Position numbers and translations under genes: made by a program
Part shown: positions 52,877 through 62,683 of the stretch, piece by piece
Layout of the letters: every line of letters begins with the position of its first letter
Numbering within the stretch: the stretch's first letter is position 1
Notes under the pieces: model-generated
Database searches by the model: none
Told to the model about the DNA's origin: nothing
Seen by the model: only the letters and a program-made list of their open reading frames with translations
Assembly: GCF_027595985.1 (NCBI RefSeq)
Contig: NC_073311.1
Span: forward strand, 53,230,705 to 53,294,704
Source: Sorex araneus
Lineage: Eukaryota > Chordata > Mammalia > Eulipotyphla > Soricidae
DNA length: 64,000 nt
Direction: 5' to 3'

Positions 52877-53002
52877 CTGTAGAACAATAATAAAGAACTG
52901 GCTGTGAGTGGTGCTACTTCCTTTCTTTTTTTTTTCCCCTGCAGTGCCCAGGATCAGATCCAGGGACCGCCCCCTCCACCTCCCGCCTTCCCTCCCCTGC
53001 CA

Positions 53003-53004
<2 letters not shown>

Positions 53005-53043
<39 letters not shown>

Positions 53044-53073
53044 GGCAAGTACATACTTTACACTGAGTTACAG

Positions 53074-53110
<37 letters not shown>

Positions 53111-53272
53111 CAAGTACATACTCTACACTGAGTTACAGCCCCAGACACACACACACACAGACACACACACGGGCAAGTACATACTCTACACTGAGTTACA
53201 GCCCCAGACACACACACACACAAACACACACACACGGGCAAGTAGATACTCTACACTGAGTTACAGCCCCGG
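53005..53272. repeat. Compound minisatellite: (CA)n plus 34-bp unique unit, four copies
   Basis: Four direct copies of 'ggcaagtacatactctacac' plus 'tgagttacagcc', each separated by a CA-rich run. It lies in MANSC1 intron 1, about 130 bp above exon 2. Confidence 0.96.
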
Positions 53273-53435
53273 ACCCCTGAGTTTTGTTGAACTCATTAGC
53301 GAATAAAATATTTCATGTCCTTCAAGTTGGTATAAGCAATGCACAATTTTTAGGGCAGAAAGAAACAAATTTCCCTAATTCTTTGGGTTTCACTTTGATT
53401 AGATTTGAGACAACCTCCCAAGAAAAAAAAATGGC

Positions 53436-53580
53436 AAATTGGCTCCAGAAAGATTGTACAGGAGGTACGGCACAAGTCATGGCAGAAACCCTGGTTTGAG
53501 TCCCTGACACCACATACAGGCCCTGAGCACTGCCAAGTAGGGCCTAACCAACCCCAGACCTGCCCCCCAACCCCCGCAAA
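53436..53580 (+). repeat. SOR-like SINE, degenerate
   Basis: 'ctccagaaagattgtacagg', 'ctggtttgagtccctgacac' and 'gccctgagcactgccaag'. Confidence 0.7.
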
Positions 53581-53619
53581 TTAGCAAATGGGATCAGAAG
53601 ACTGAGTCAAATCAGGTGC

Positions 53620-53760
53620 GACAGGCCAGAGCAAAGTACAGCAGGTAGGGCCTTGCGTGAGGCCAACCAGCGGCCAATCCCATAGGGTCCCCCGAGCACT
53701 GTCAGGAGTGATTCCTAAGCCCTTAGCATTACCAGGTATGGCCCCCCAAAAACAAACAAA
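53620..53760 (+). repeat. SOR-like SINE with B-box loss
   Basis: 'aggccagagcaaagtacagc', 'atcccatagggtcccccg' and 'tcaggagtgattcctaagc', then a CAAA tail. Confidence 0.82.
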
Positions 53761-53817
53761 AGAGCTTTTCTTTCTCTATTTCAAAGATAAAAGAAGCGAA
53801 ACTGCCCTCTTTTTTTG

Positions 53818-53966
53818 GGAGAGGGCCGGCTTTTTTGGTCACACCTGAAGATGCTCAGGAACCACTCCTAGCAGTGCTCGGGGAACCATATGGGATGCTG
53901 GCGATCGAACCCAGTGGGCCGCATGCGAGGCAAAGGCCCTGCCTGCCGTGCTGTCCTTCTAGCCCC
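53818..53966 (-). repeat. SOR-like SINE
   Basis: 'cttttttggtcacacctgaa', 'atatgggatgctggcgatcg' and 'gctgtccttctagcccc'. Confidence 0.85.
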
Positions 53967-54119
53967 TAAGGCTGCTTCGCTTACAGCTGCCCCTCTTACG
54001 CAGCACCCCCAGGCTGGGCTTGCAAATGATCTGATTCTGAGACTCGGCTGCAGAGAGCAGGGGGCGGCAGCCGGGAGGGCACGACGGCTCGACTGAAGAG
54101 AAGCTTAGCAGCAGGTTTC

Positions 54120-54288
54120 TGGTGTGGTGCTGTTTCTCGGTGCCCAGACCCTACTCCCGGCTCTGTGCTCAGGGATCACTCCTGGCCATGCTCAGGGGAC
54201 CTTACATAGGGCCAGGGATCGAACCCTGGTCAGCTGTACTCAAGGCAAATGCCCTCCTGTCCTAGCTGTCCTAGCTCTTCGGCCCTGT
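54120..54288 (-). repeat. SOR-like SINE
   Basis: 'tctgtgctcagggatcactc', 'ccagggatcgaaccctggtc' and 'gtcctagctcttcggccc'. 'tgtcctagc' is duplicated near the head. Confidence 0.78.
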
Positions 54289-54649
54289 TGTTTTTTCCTT
54301 CTAAAAAAAAAAAAAGAAGAAGAAAAACAAAAGTCCTAAAAAAAAAAAAAAAAAACCCAAAAGTCACAATGCCAACAGCCACAATACTAATGAAATAAAT
54401 AAAAATAAGGTCTTTATTACCACCCAGCTCTCAAACCACAGTAGGCACAGGGAAACTTTAGCTATATGTTGCCGAGTGAAAGAAGTCACGCTGAAAAGTG
54501 TCACTCCGGCTAAATGACATTCTGGAAAGGAAAAAACAAAATCCAAACACTAGTTGCTGGGAGGTGGAGGAGAGGAAGGAGGAGGGCAGGGAAGGTCAGG
54601 CCGCAGAACTCTCCACAACACTGGCCTGGGCGTTTTCAGAAATAAAATA
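54289..54649. other. MANSC1 intron 1, A-rich then unrecognised
   Basis: Two A-runs at 54303-54356 resemble SINE tails. Beyond them nothing is recognised. Confidence 0.35.
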
Positions 54650-54775
54650 AGGGCCCAGAACTGGGGCACATGCTTTGCATTCAGGAGGCCCGGGGTCCGA
54701 CCCCTAGCGCGAATGGTCCCCTGAGCATCACCAGGTATAGCCCCCCACCCCCCGCCAGCCCTCCCCGAAAGAGCT
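54650..54775 (+). repeat. SOR-like SINE, degenerate
   Basis: 'gcccagaactggggcacatg', 'ccggggtccgacccctagc' and 'tgagcatcaccaggtatagc'. Confidence 0.6.
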
Positions 54776-55119
54776 GAACTGTGTATTAGAAGCCAGGAAG
54801 CTTGTCTAGTTCAGTTTGGCTGTCAGTGTGGGAATGTCCCCTCGCTCACTCGCCCTAGAGGAGAAGAGCGGAAACCTTCCCCCGAAATCTGTTCGCGCTC
54901 ACCAAGTGTGTCTGGGGGGTCAGCCAGGAGGAAATGGCCCCGATGCCCTTTCCTGCTCGCGTTTCATATAAAAAGCATTTTCTTGTGACCACGCAGGCAA
55001 GATGGTTTTTGGGGACACGAGTCCCCATTTTCTGAGGCTGCTCTCGCCTGGAACACTTGTTCTTCCCTCACCAACTCTTGTCTCTTGAATACTGGCCTTC
55101 AAGGAGATGGACAGCTGAT
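54776..55119. other. MANSC1 intron 1, nothing recognised
   Basis: No repeat or exon signal. Confidence 0.4.
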
Positions 55120-55235
55120 GGAGGGTGGAGGGTGGGTCGAAGATACACACTCAGCACGTGGCTGACCCCAGTTCGATTCCCAGCACTGCAGATAGAGCCC
55201 TGAGCACAGGGTCAGGAATAAGCCCGGATGGCCGC
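55120..55235 (+). repeat. SOR-like SINE, degenerate
   Basis: 'gctgaccccagttcgattcc', 'cagcactgcagatagagccc' and 'caggaataagccc'. Confidence 0.65.
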
Positions 55236-55457
55236 ACCCTTGCACCCCTTCCGCCTGAGAGCGGCGGACTTCAAGCAGCCAGCACCAGAATCTGGGTTTG
55301 GTAAAACGCATGACAATCGACAACACTTACAGGCCTATGTCACAGTGAGTCCTAACAGAAACCAGTGCTTTCCTTAGTGAAAAACAACAAACTAAACAAC
55401 CAAGTCCCATACCTTTTTTGCCGTTATGTGTAACCTTCAAAAGCAAGAGAATGAGAG

Positions 55458-55620
55458 GGCCGGAAAGACGGTTCAGAGGGTTAGAACACAGGCTTTGAGT
55501 GCAGGAGCCCTGGGCCAGACGGTCCCCCAGGCACCACCAGGAGGATCTCCCAAGCACTGAGCCCAAATTAGCCCCTAAGGGTTACTGGCTGTGTCCCCAA
55601 CACCAGAGAAGAAAAAAAAA
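55458..55620 (+). repeat. SOR-like SINE, degenerate
   Basis: 'gggccggaaagacggttcag', 'gggccagacggtcccccag' and 'aggaggatctcccaagcac'. Confidence 0.65.
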
Positions 55621-55702
55621 ACCCTGGGGGAACAAACCCCCAAATAATAATATTTATGCTTCCTACATGCTAGTTTTCTTGCTAAACTCTTTACCTATCT
55701 TT

Positions 55703-55886
55703 GTTTTTTTTTTTCTCTCTTCCAGTCATAGCCAGCAATACTCAGGGGTATGACTTGACTCCGCACTCAGGAATTACTCCTGGCATTGCTCAGGGGACCA
55801 TAGGGGATGCATGAGCCCCTATGGGATAGAACCCAGGTTGACCGCGTGCAAGGCAAATGCCCTCCCCACTGTACTATAGCTCCAGC
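55703..55886 (-). repeat. SOR-like SINE with target-site duplication
   Basis: The body and head are complete, with an insertion ('gcatgagcccctatggg') before the B-box. CTTTACCTATCTTT before and CTTTATCCATCTTT after the element are the diverged site duplication. Confidence 0.88.
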
Positions 55887-55915
55887 TCTTTATCCATCTT
55901 TATCATTTAATCTTT

Positions 55916-56059
55916 TTTTTTTCTTTTTGGGTCACACACGGCGATGCTCAGGGGTTACTCCTGGCTCTGCACTCAGGAATTACTCCTGCGGTGCTTGGGG
56001 GACCATATGGGATGCTGGGAATCAAACTGGGGTCGGCCACATGCAATCGCTCCAGCCCC
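55916..56059 (-). repeat. SOR-like SINE with head deletion and perfect 15-bp target-site duplication
   Basis: TATCATTTAATCTTT brackets it at 55901-55915 and 56060-56074. About 30 bp of the head are missing: 'ccacatgcaa' joins 'tcgctccagcccc'. The A-box is therefore gone, but the retroposition marks are pristine. Confidence 0.96.
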
Positions 56060-56332
56060 TATCATTTAATCTTTACAAGAACTCAAAGAAGACAGATCCC
56101 ATTTTCAATAAAAATGAAAACAATCGTGTGCTAACATACTTCTTTACTAACCTACTAAATAAGTGGGAATGCCTAGGACCTGCCGTGAAATTGAAGTCAC
56201 AGAAAGTAAACATTTCCAGGTAGGCACAATCAATAATGTTATTAAAATATCTGTGATCTCTACGGGGCGAATCCGGCTGGGACTAACACTAACTTACACT
56301 ATGGTAGCTTTTATCTACTTGGCTCCTCTTCT

Positions 56333-56420
56333 GCTTCTTTTGGGGGCAGCGCCCCATGGTGCTCAGGGGCTAAGATGGACGGGCTCGGACCTGAGCAAAC
56401 GCACCTCTCAGCCTGCCTAC
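56333..56420 (-). repeat. SOR-like SINE fragment
   Basis: 'ggggcagcgccccatggtgc' and 'gggctcggacctgagc'. Weak. Confidence 0.45.
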
Positions 56421-56611
56421 TTGTCTCTTAGAAGAAACACTAAACTTTCAGCACAGGGTGAGTGAAACAGCGCACCTTGCTAAACTCAGACTTTGTCCTG
56501 AGGATGCCTGCGCTCCCCCGGGTACGAATTTAGCACAGGTGTCTTTTTACCGCTGCCACATTTTGCAAGTCTCTTTCCTAGTCTTAAAGAAAATCAAACG
56601 GAAACCAAAGG

Positions 56612-56762
56612 TCAGGGAGCCAGAGCGACAGATACAGCGGGTACAGCCTTCGCCTGGCTGGATGCCTGGGCACCCCATAGGATCCCCAGGACCCCACCAG
56701 GAGTAATCCATGGTGCAGAGCCAGGAGTAAACCCTGAGCCCCGCAGATGTGGCCCCCAAAGC
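56612..56762 (+). repeat. SOR-like SINE with B-box loss
   Basis: 'gagccagagcgacagataca', 'gcaccccataggatcccc' and 'gcagagccaggagtaaaccc'. Confidence 0.75.
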
Positions 56763-57221
56763 AAAGCAAAACCCCAAAGGGTTAACACTCTGCGTGGAAG
56801 GAATTCTGACGGTGTTTCTGAAAGCCCTGGCAAAGGAACCTGAGCTGGGAGCTGGCAGGAGTTGTGTTTCCTGTTGCTGCTTCCTGGGCAAGGGGCAGGA
56901 AGCACTGCAGCGTCGATTCCGTGAGAGAGGGAAGCTGCATTTATCCATGGAGCAATTCGTCCCAGGACCGAAGAGTTAGCGCTCCACGGTGCCAACAGCA
57001 AGGTCCCGGCTGAACCAGGGAAGAGGCTGCAGGTGTCGGGCAAACACCTGCGCCTGTCTGCTGATAAGGCCCTCACACCTGACTGGGTCAAATGTCCGAA
57101 ATCCAGAGCAGAAGCCGAGAGGAAACTGACGGGGCCGCAAGTTACTGGCAGACCCGCACACCCGTGCGTAGCAGCGCATCCCACGACTAGCAGATTCAGG
57201 AATGAACTTCAGGAGGTTCTT
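56763..57221. other. MANSC1 intron 1 or upstream, nothing recognised
   Basis: No repeat or exon signal identified. Confidence 0.4.
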
Positions 57222-57365
57222 TGGGGACAGAGCGCATAGCAAGCAGGGTGCTGGCACGCGGCCCACCCGGTTTCAAGCCAGCACCCCATATGGTTCCCTG
57301 AGCACCCCAGAGCACAGGTTCCGGAGTCAGCCCCTGAGCAGCGCGGGGTGTGGCCCCTAAACCAA
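57222..57365 (+). repeat. SOR-like SINE, degenerate
   Basis: 'gacagagcgcatagcaagc', 'gcaccccatatggttccctg' and 'gcgcggggtgtggcccc'. Confidence 0.75.
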
Positions 57366-57399
57366 CCGGCCCGAGAAAGGATGAACGCAGGAGAGAAGC

Positions 57400-58000
57400 G
57401 CCAGGAAAGAAGCAGGGGGCGTGAGCCCGTCGGGAATGCATGGGGCTCCCCAAACTCTTCGGGCGCCTCTCCACCGGACGCCCAGCAGAGGTGACACCGA
57501 GACAGCTGTCCCCTTGCTTGCTGGAGCTCCCCTCTCCCCATGCCCCACTGTCCCCACCGGGTCCCGGGGGCTCTGCAGCCGGGGTGCGGGGTGGGGAAGA
57601 GAAACCTGGCGGGGACGCACGGGGGGATGCCGCCGCGCAGACGCGCGTGTACCTGGAAGCCTGGGCAACCGCGGTCGGGGCTGGCAGCGGGCAGCGGGCA
57701 GCGGGCGGCGGGTGCTTGGCCAGTTCCTGCTTCCGCCGCCGCCGCCGCCGCAGGTCGGCGGGGGCTGGGGGCGGGGGAGGCGCTTTCCTGCCTTGCAACC
57801 CGGAGCTGCTGGCCGGCCACTTAGAGGCGCGGGGCAGCCCGGGTGGACACCCCCTGCCGCCCCTGCAAAGCGCGGGAGCTGATGCGCGCCCGCCCGCGGG
57901 CCCGGGACTCTCAGCCCCAGAGACACCTGTGCTGGTGACCAGCTGCCCCTGGCGCCGCTCGGGCGAGTCCACTGCATCTCCCCAGGCCATCACCCTACCT
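57400..58000 (-). promoter_or_regulatory. MANSC1: CpG-rich probable MANSC1 promoter and exon 1 region
   Basis: The only CpG-rich block between MANSC1 exon 2 and BORCS5. It includes a GCC triplet run (57735-57754) and many GC boxes. Its distance from exon 2 (about 5 kb) and from BORCS5 (about 4.7 kb) fits the human layout as I recall it. Possible minus-strand donors are CCAG|GTACAC (last exon base 57653) and CCAG|GTAGGG (57999). Neither can be preferred without transcripts. Confidence 0.55.
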
Positions 58001-58184
58001 GGTGCCAAGCCACGAGGACCCTAGTCACCCAGTCAAGTCACGGGGGCGCCTCCGGCAGGGTTGAGATGGCTCAAGGGGTGAGCGCGCTCCTAGCAAGTCG
58101 CAGACCCAATAAGCTCCAGGCACCCCAAGGCTTCCGAACGCCCAGGACCACGGGGAGCGGCTCACATATGTATATCTATGTGGC

Positions 58185-58345
58185 TCAAGAGATAGCCCAG
58201 TGGGTAGGGCTCCTGCCTTGCGCACTGCGACCGAGGATCATTCCCCGGCAGCGCATACGGTGCCCAGGCACTGGCAGGAGGGATCTGTGAGCACAGAATC
58301 AGGCGTAAGCACTGAGCACCGCCAAGTGTGGCAACAAAACAAAAA
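58185..58345 (+). repeat. SOR-like SINE
   Basis: 'ggctcaagagatagcccag', 'gaggatcattccccggcagc' and 'caccgccaagtgtggcaac'. Confidence 0.8.
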
Positions 58346-58470
58346 ATTAGGAGATAGTACTGGGGGGTTAAGCATTTTCTTTGCACCCCACAAATTGGGG
58401 GTTCACTCTCAGACATAGCCAGGGGTCACCCCTGAGCACAGATGCAGTGAAGACCTCACCCCCAATTTTT
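58346..58470 (+). repeat. SOR-like SINE, degenerate
   Basis: 'ttaggagatagtactggggg', 'gggggttcactctcagacat' and 'ggtcacccctgagcacag'. Confidence 0.6.
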
Positions 58471-58744
58471 TAAAATGAAAATTAGGGAAGGTATCTGTTT
58501 ATTGATGAGGATTGTAAGTAAGAAAAAACAGTTACAGGTTTTAATTGTATACCTGACTTTTAGCATGGCACCTGGAATGTATTATGGACTGTCAATATTT
58601 AATTGAAACCTATTTGCTGGTTGAATGGAAAAGAATTCATAGGGCACAGGTCGTACAGGTGAGTTTGAGTCATTGCTCAATCCGCACCCACATCCAAATA
58701 CACAAATACAAATACACATTCATAAACCATTGTGACTTGGGTTT

Positions 58745-58905
58745 TCTTTGGCTTGGGGGCTACACCCTGAGGGGCTCAGGGCTTTTTCCCCGGCTCTGCT
58801 CTGCTCTTTTGGATCATTCCTTGTGCTGGGGGACCATCTAGGGTACCTATAGGACACCAGTGTTCCAACCAGGGTTAGTTGTATTCAAGGCAGTGCTATC
58901 GATCC
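58745..58905 (-). repeat. SOR-like SINE, degenerate
   Basis: 'tggcttgggggctacaccc', 'gctcagggctttttccccgg' and 'gctatcgatccc'. Confidence 0.6.
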
Positions 58906-59417
58906 CACCTGGAAGTGATTTAGTTCTGACCGAACCCCACCTCGGTTGATGGGGTGCGGTTTCAAACAACACCCTTTACAGCTGTCGATGAGTTTTCTAA
59001 GCTGGAGACAACCAACAGCTACATATAATTTTAACGAACCCGACAGGAAGAGTGTTGGCAGAAAATGCCCACGAACAATGCTTCGTTGTGTGTGAAACTA
59101 ACTCTACTAGTTTTAGCCAGGGGAGGACCCATTCTTTCATTACACTCGTCCTGTGAAAACTTGCTTCTAAAGAGCTAGTTACCAAAGAAAAGGAAAAGCC
59201 ACCAAGCTTTTCCTTCTGTGACAAGAGACAATAAACGTTTTATCTCAGCAAACCTCTGAGAACTGGAACAGAAAGAGGGCCTGCTACAGGCTCCCACACC
59301 CAGGAAACCCGCTTTCTGATACGCTGAACCTCAAGTCCTGGAAATGATATGTTTTTTGTTTGTTTCCTCGGTCTTGACAAGTGAATTGAGGACACTGTTA
59401 AATTTCTGATTGTTTTT
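58906..59417. other. MANSC1-BORCS5 intergenic, nothing recognised
   Basis: About 500 bp with no feature identified. Confidence 0.4.
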
Positions 59418-59532
59418 CTTTTTTGGATTTTGGGCCACACTTGGTGGCGCTCAGGGTTTACTCCTGGTTCTACCAGGGATCACTCCTGGCGGTGCTCAGG
59501 GGACCCTATGGGCTGCTGGGGAAGGAAGCCAG
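59418..59532 (-). repeat. SOR-like SINE, head lost
   Basis: 'gattttgggccacacttgg', 'ggtttactcctggttctacc' and 'gctcaggggaccctatggg'. Confidence 0.75.
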
Positions 59533-59684
59533 CCTGCTACCTTGAACTACTGATCAAGGAAAACATTTCTATTAGCATGAAGTAGGCATTTGAATTTGAA
59601 AGCATATCCATTGCCAGTTCGTTGTCTAAACAGATTCCTGATCCTGTTCTGACATTTAGAAATCCCGTGTGGAGGGAGATTTTG

Positions 59685-59825
59685 TTTGTTTGGGGGCCCA
59701 CCTGGCAGTGCTCAGGGGTTACTCCTTGCTCCGAGCTGGACTTGCTCTCAGGGGACGACGGGGTATAGGGATCAAATCTGCTTGCAACAATGCACTCAGC
59801 CCTTTAAGTTATCTCTCTGGCTCAG
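59685..59825 (-). repeat. SOR-like SINE, degenerate
   Basis: 'gtttgggggcccacctggc', 'gctcaggggttactccttgc' and 'aagttatctctctggctc'. Confidence 0.7.
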
Positions 59826-59837
59826 AGTTTAATATTT

Positions 59838-60020
59838 TTTTTAATTATTTATTTTTTGTCTCGAAGCCCCATCAGGGCTCAGGGCTTTTTCCTGGCTCTG
59901 CACTCAGACATCACCCTTGGCAGTGCTCAGGGGACCATATGGGATGCTGAGCATCGAACTCAAGCGGCCATGTACAAGCCGGGCGTGTGCAAGCACCTGC
60001 TGTGCTCTGTCTCTCTGACC
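59838..60020 (-). repeat. SOR-like SINE
   Basis: T-rich tail complement, 'ctctgcactcagacatcacc', 'ctcaggggaccatatgggat' and 'ctgtctctctgacccc'. Confidence 0.82.
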
Positions 60021-60149
60021 CCCAAACCTGAGGTTTTTAAAGCATTTCTTTCATTCAGAAACCTGTAAGGGAAATGAAAACCCAGTGAGACCTGGGGGCT
60101 ACCTTCAACGTGACACTAGCTCAGTGGGGAGACAAGCACGTCAATAGTT

Positions 60150-60427
60150 GTGTATTTTTTTGTTTTGTTTTGTTCTGTTTGGGGGCCACAGCCGGCAATG
60201 CTCAGGGGTGATTCCTGGCCCTGCACGCAGGATTGATTCCCAGGGGGCTTGAGGAGCCACAGGTGGTGGATAGGTGGATCAAACCCAGGTCAGCCAGCCG
60301 CAAGGCAAGCTCAACTTGGCTCTGAGCTAAAGGATCACTCCTGGCAGGGCCTGGGGGACCATATGGGGTATTGGGGACAGAAGCTCGGATGGCCACATGC
60401 AAGTCACCGGACTGTCTCTCCAGCCCC
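60150..60427 (-). repeat. Two fused SOR-like SINEs
   Basis: The first unit ('gggggccacagccggcaatg' to 'ccgcaaggcaagc') has no terminal head; the second ('gctctgagctaaaggatcac' to 'gtctctccagcccc') has no tail. They meet near 60310, as if recombined or nested. Confidence 0.75.
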
Positions 60428-62215
60428 ACAAAGTGAGGGGGTTTGAATGGGAGAGAAAGAGATGAGTAAGTAATTTTGAGAAATGAATTAATTAGTGCTA
60501 ACAAGCTTAAGCTACTCTTGGCCCGACATAATTGGTACTCTGGCAGAACGCCCCCGCTCACCAGGCCTGTGATTACACTGGCCCTTCTCCTGCTGGTTTC
60601 TCAAACAACCATTGGCAAAGTAATTGCCATTTGGCCCAGTCCGCTGGGCTGACCCAGTTTAAGACAAGACAGCAAAGTTGTTTGTTTGTTTGTTTGTTTT
60701 GTCCTATGATGGCATCTCTCTCACCTGATTTTAAAAATGACTTCACTTATGTGGTTTTTTTTCCACAATGGATTCTAGGAGATAAGGCTGGAGGTGATTT
60801 CCAAGAAATGAGAGAAATGAGGTGCTGAGTGGGTGTGGGGAGAAAGGAACTCCCCTTCACTGTTGAAAGAAGGACTGGTCCTTTTGGATGCTTCAATGCA
60901 GGTGGCCAGTTTTGTTTCTTATAGGGAAATCTGACCCACCTGTCGCATTGGCTTCTAAGGAACTGCTGTTGTAAGCGGCTCATCAAGAGGTGAATTTCAT
61001 GTAGCCTTGTTGGGAATACGGAAAAAGAAGAAAGCCACAGGACTGCCGTTCAATCTTGGGAAATTCTGGATGATTCTGCACAAGCAAAATGACTTGAAGT
61101 TTATGTCCAGACTTCTCTACCAGTCCATCTTTAGCTGACTGAATGTTGTATAATAACCCTTCTTCAAAGCAGGGTGGAATGTTCTGGTTTCACCACAGAT
61201 TCTCTACTCATTTCATGTCTGCAATTGGCTTCAAGATTCCAAAACCCCTTTGCATATAATTTTATTATTTTGCTTTCTAAAAGTAAAATCCTTGTATAAG
61301 TCCTGTTTAAAACTCTCGTATTAGTCAGTGATTTATGTTCAGCATTATTTGATCCATTTACTGTTTCAGAAAGAGAAATACTTAGTTGTATTTTAAATAA
61401 AAATGGCATTAAAAAAAACCCAGCTTGAAGCCTGTTTTTTCATTTACACACTGTGCAGTCAGAAATCAATTACTTATTCTCTCTGTAACATTGGGAAAGT
61501 GTTACTTTCAAAGAAGGTCATTGGGAATCAGTGTATATATGAAAGTGTTAGATATAAGTTATCAAAAAAAAGATGGTTCCATTGGTAGTTGTGCATTGAG
61601 GACGCATGAGTTGCTCTTTGTTCAGAATTGATTGCAAGGATGTTGAAACGCACCAAGTCCAAATGTTTCCTAACTCTAAAGCCCACCCTGCAGAAAATCT
61701 TTTATAAATATTATAAATACCCATTTAATTTTCTTGCCACCAGAATGTAAGCTTCCCAAGGAATGGGTATCCTTTGATCTTTTTAATATGTATTATCAGC
61801 ATATTCTATTTATCTCTATGTCATTTCCAAATCCTTTCTTCACTTCGGTAATATTTGCGGGGGTGTGGGTGCTGTGGAGGGGATGGGCTTCACTGCCACA
61901 TTCTCAGTTTTTGGAACAAAAATAGGAGTTTGGCATTCAGACAGTCGTGGATTCCAATTCTTTCTAGCAGCTTTCTTTGTCCAACTGCTAACAGGATTTA
62001 CCATTTCATAGTGTAAACAAGTAACAAATCCTTAGACAGTATCCCTTAAACTAATATATCTTTATATGTTAAATTTTATCTCAATTGATTTTATCTCAAT
62101 TTATTTTAACTCACTCTGCCCTCCCACCTGCCCTCGGCCCTCCCGCTACACACGAACACCCTCGCTGATAAAGCTTTAACGCCAAGGATAAAAGTGCGTG
62201 TTCATTGGGTGATGC
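60428..62215. other. SINE-free region upstream of BORCS5
   Basis: About 1.8 kb of AT-leaning sequence without SOR copies. An L2-like 3' end may lie at 61735-61800 ('agaatgtaagcttcccaagg'). Homeodomain-type TAATTA/TAATTG words occur at 60488-60495 and 60617-60625, but these are common by chance. Confidence 0.4.
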
Positions 62216-62219
62216 TTAA

Positions 62220-62625
62220 AGGAGACTCCTCGGTCCAGCCCGGAAAGCGCGGGGACCCTTGGGGCGGTTTCGGCGTTCAGGCGGTCGGCTCCTTTAAGAG
62301 GGGCCACGCCCCCAAGTCGCCCGGCCCGGGGGCGGGCCCGCTCGCCCGGAACTGACGGCGCGCGCAGGCGGCGCGGCCAATCCGCGTCCCGGAAGGAGCG
62401 AGCGAGTGGAAGCGGCGCCGCCCGGCGGCCGCTGGCGCGTCTGGAGCGCGGCGTCCCCCGCCCCTGGCCGTGGGTCCCCCCGAGCCCCGCGGGCGGGCGC
62501 TGTGCGCCGCGGCCGGGCCCCGCGTCGGGCCTCCCGGGCATGTAGCGTCCCCGCCGCCGCTGCCGCACGGTGCCCGCTCGTCCCGCCGCGCCGCCGCTGC
62601 CCGCGCTGCCCGCGCCGCCCGCGCC
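62220..62625 (+). promoter_or_regulatory. BORCS5: BORCS5 CpG-island promoter
   Basis: A GC-rich block with no TATA box. It contains 'ggccacgccccc' and 'gggggcgggcccg' GC boxes (about 62300-62340), a CCAAT box at 62377-62381 and an ETS-type CCGGAAG at 62389-62395, a typical housekeeping set. The transcription start probably lies between these sites and the ATG at 62626. The long frames on both strands are GC-rich artefacts. Confidence 0.75.
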
Positions 62626-62683
62626 ATGGGCAGCGAGCAGAGCTCCGAGGCCGAGAGCCGCGCCAACGATCTGAACTCCTCAG
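62626..62683 (+). CDS. BORCS5: BORCS5 coding exon 1
   Basis: The ATG in CGCGCCATGG, a strong Kozak context, opens MGSEQSSEAESRANDLNSS plus one base of the next codon, then the donor CAG|GTCGGT (GT at 62684-62685). I recognise this as the start of BORC complex subunit 5 (LOH12CR1, myrlysin). The split G is the first base of the Val codon known to follow in human. Gly2 with Ser6 fits an N-myristoylation signal, which tethers the BORC complex to lysosomes; BORC recruits the small GTPase ARL8 and so couples lysosomes to kinesin. The remaining exons lie beyond the right edge. Orientation and distance from MANSC1 agree with human synteny. Confidence 0.93.

Noticed and set aside
53005-53272. Repeat-spacer pattern considered as CRISPR-like.
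   Set aside because: The 'spacers' are CA microsatellite runs, not unique sequences.
57196-58008. Frames of 270, 206, 203 and 194 codons on both strands around 57.2-58.0 kb.
   Set aside because: CpG-island composition; no family resemblance and no agreement with the MANSC1 protein, whose start is in exon 2.
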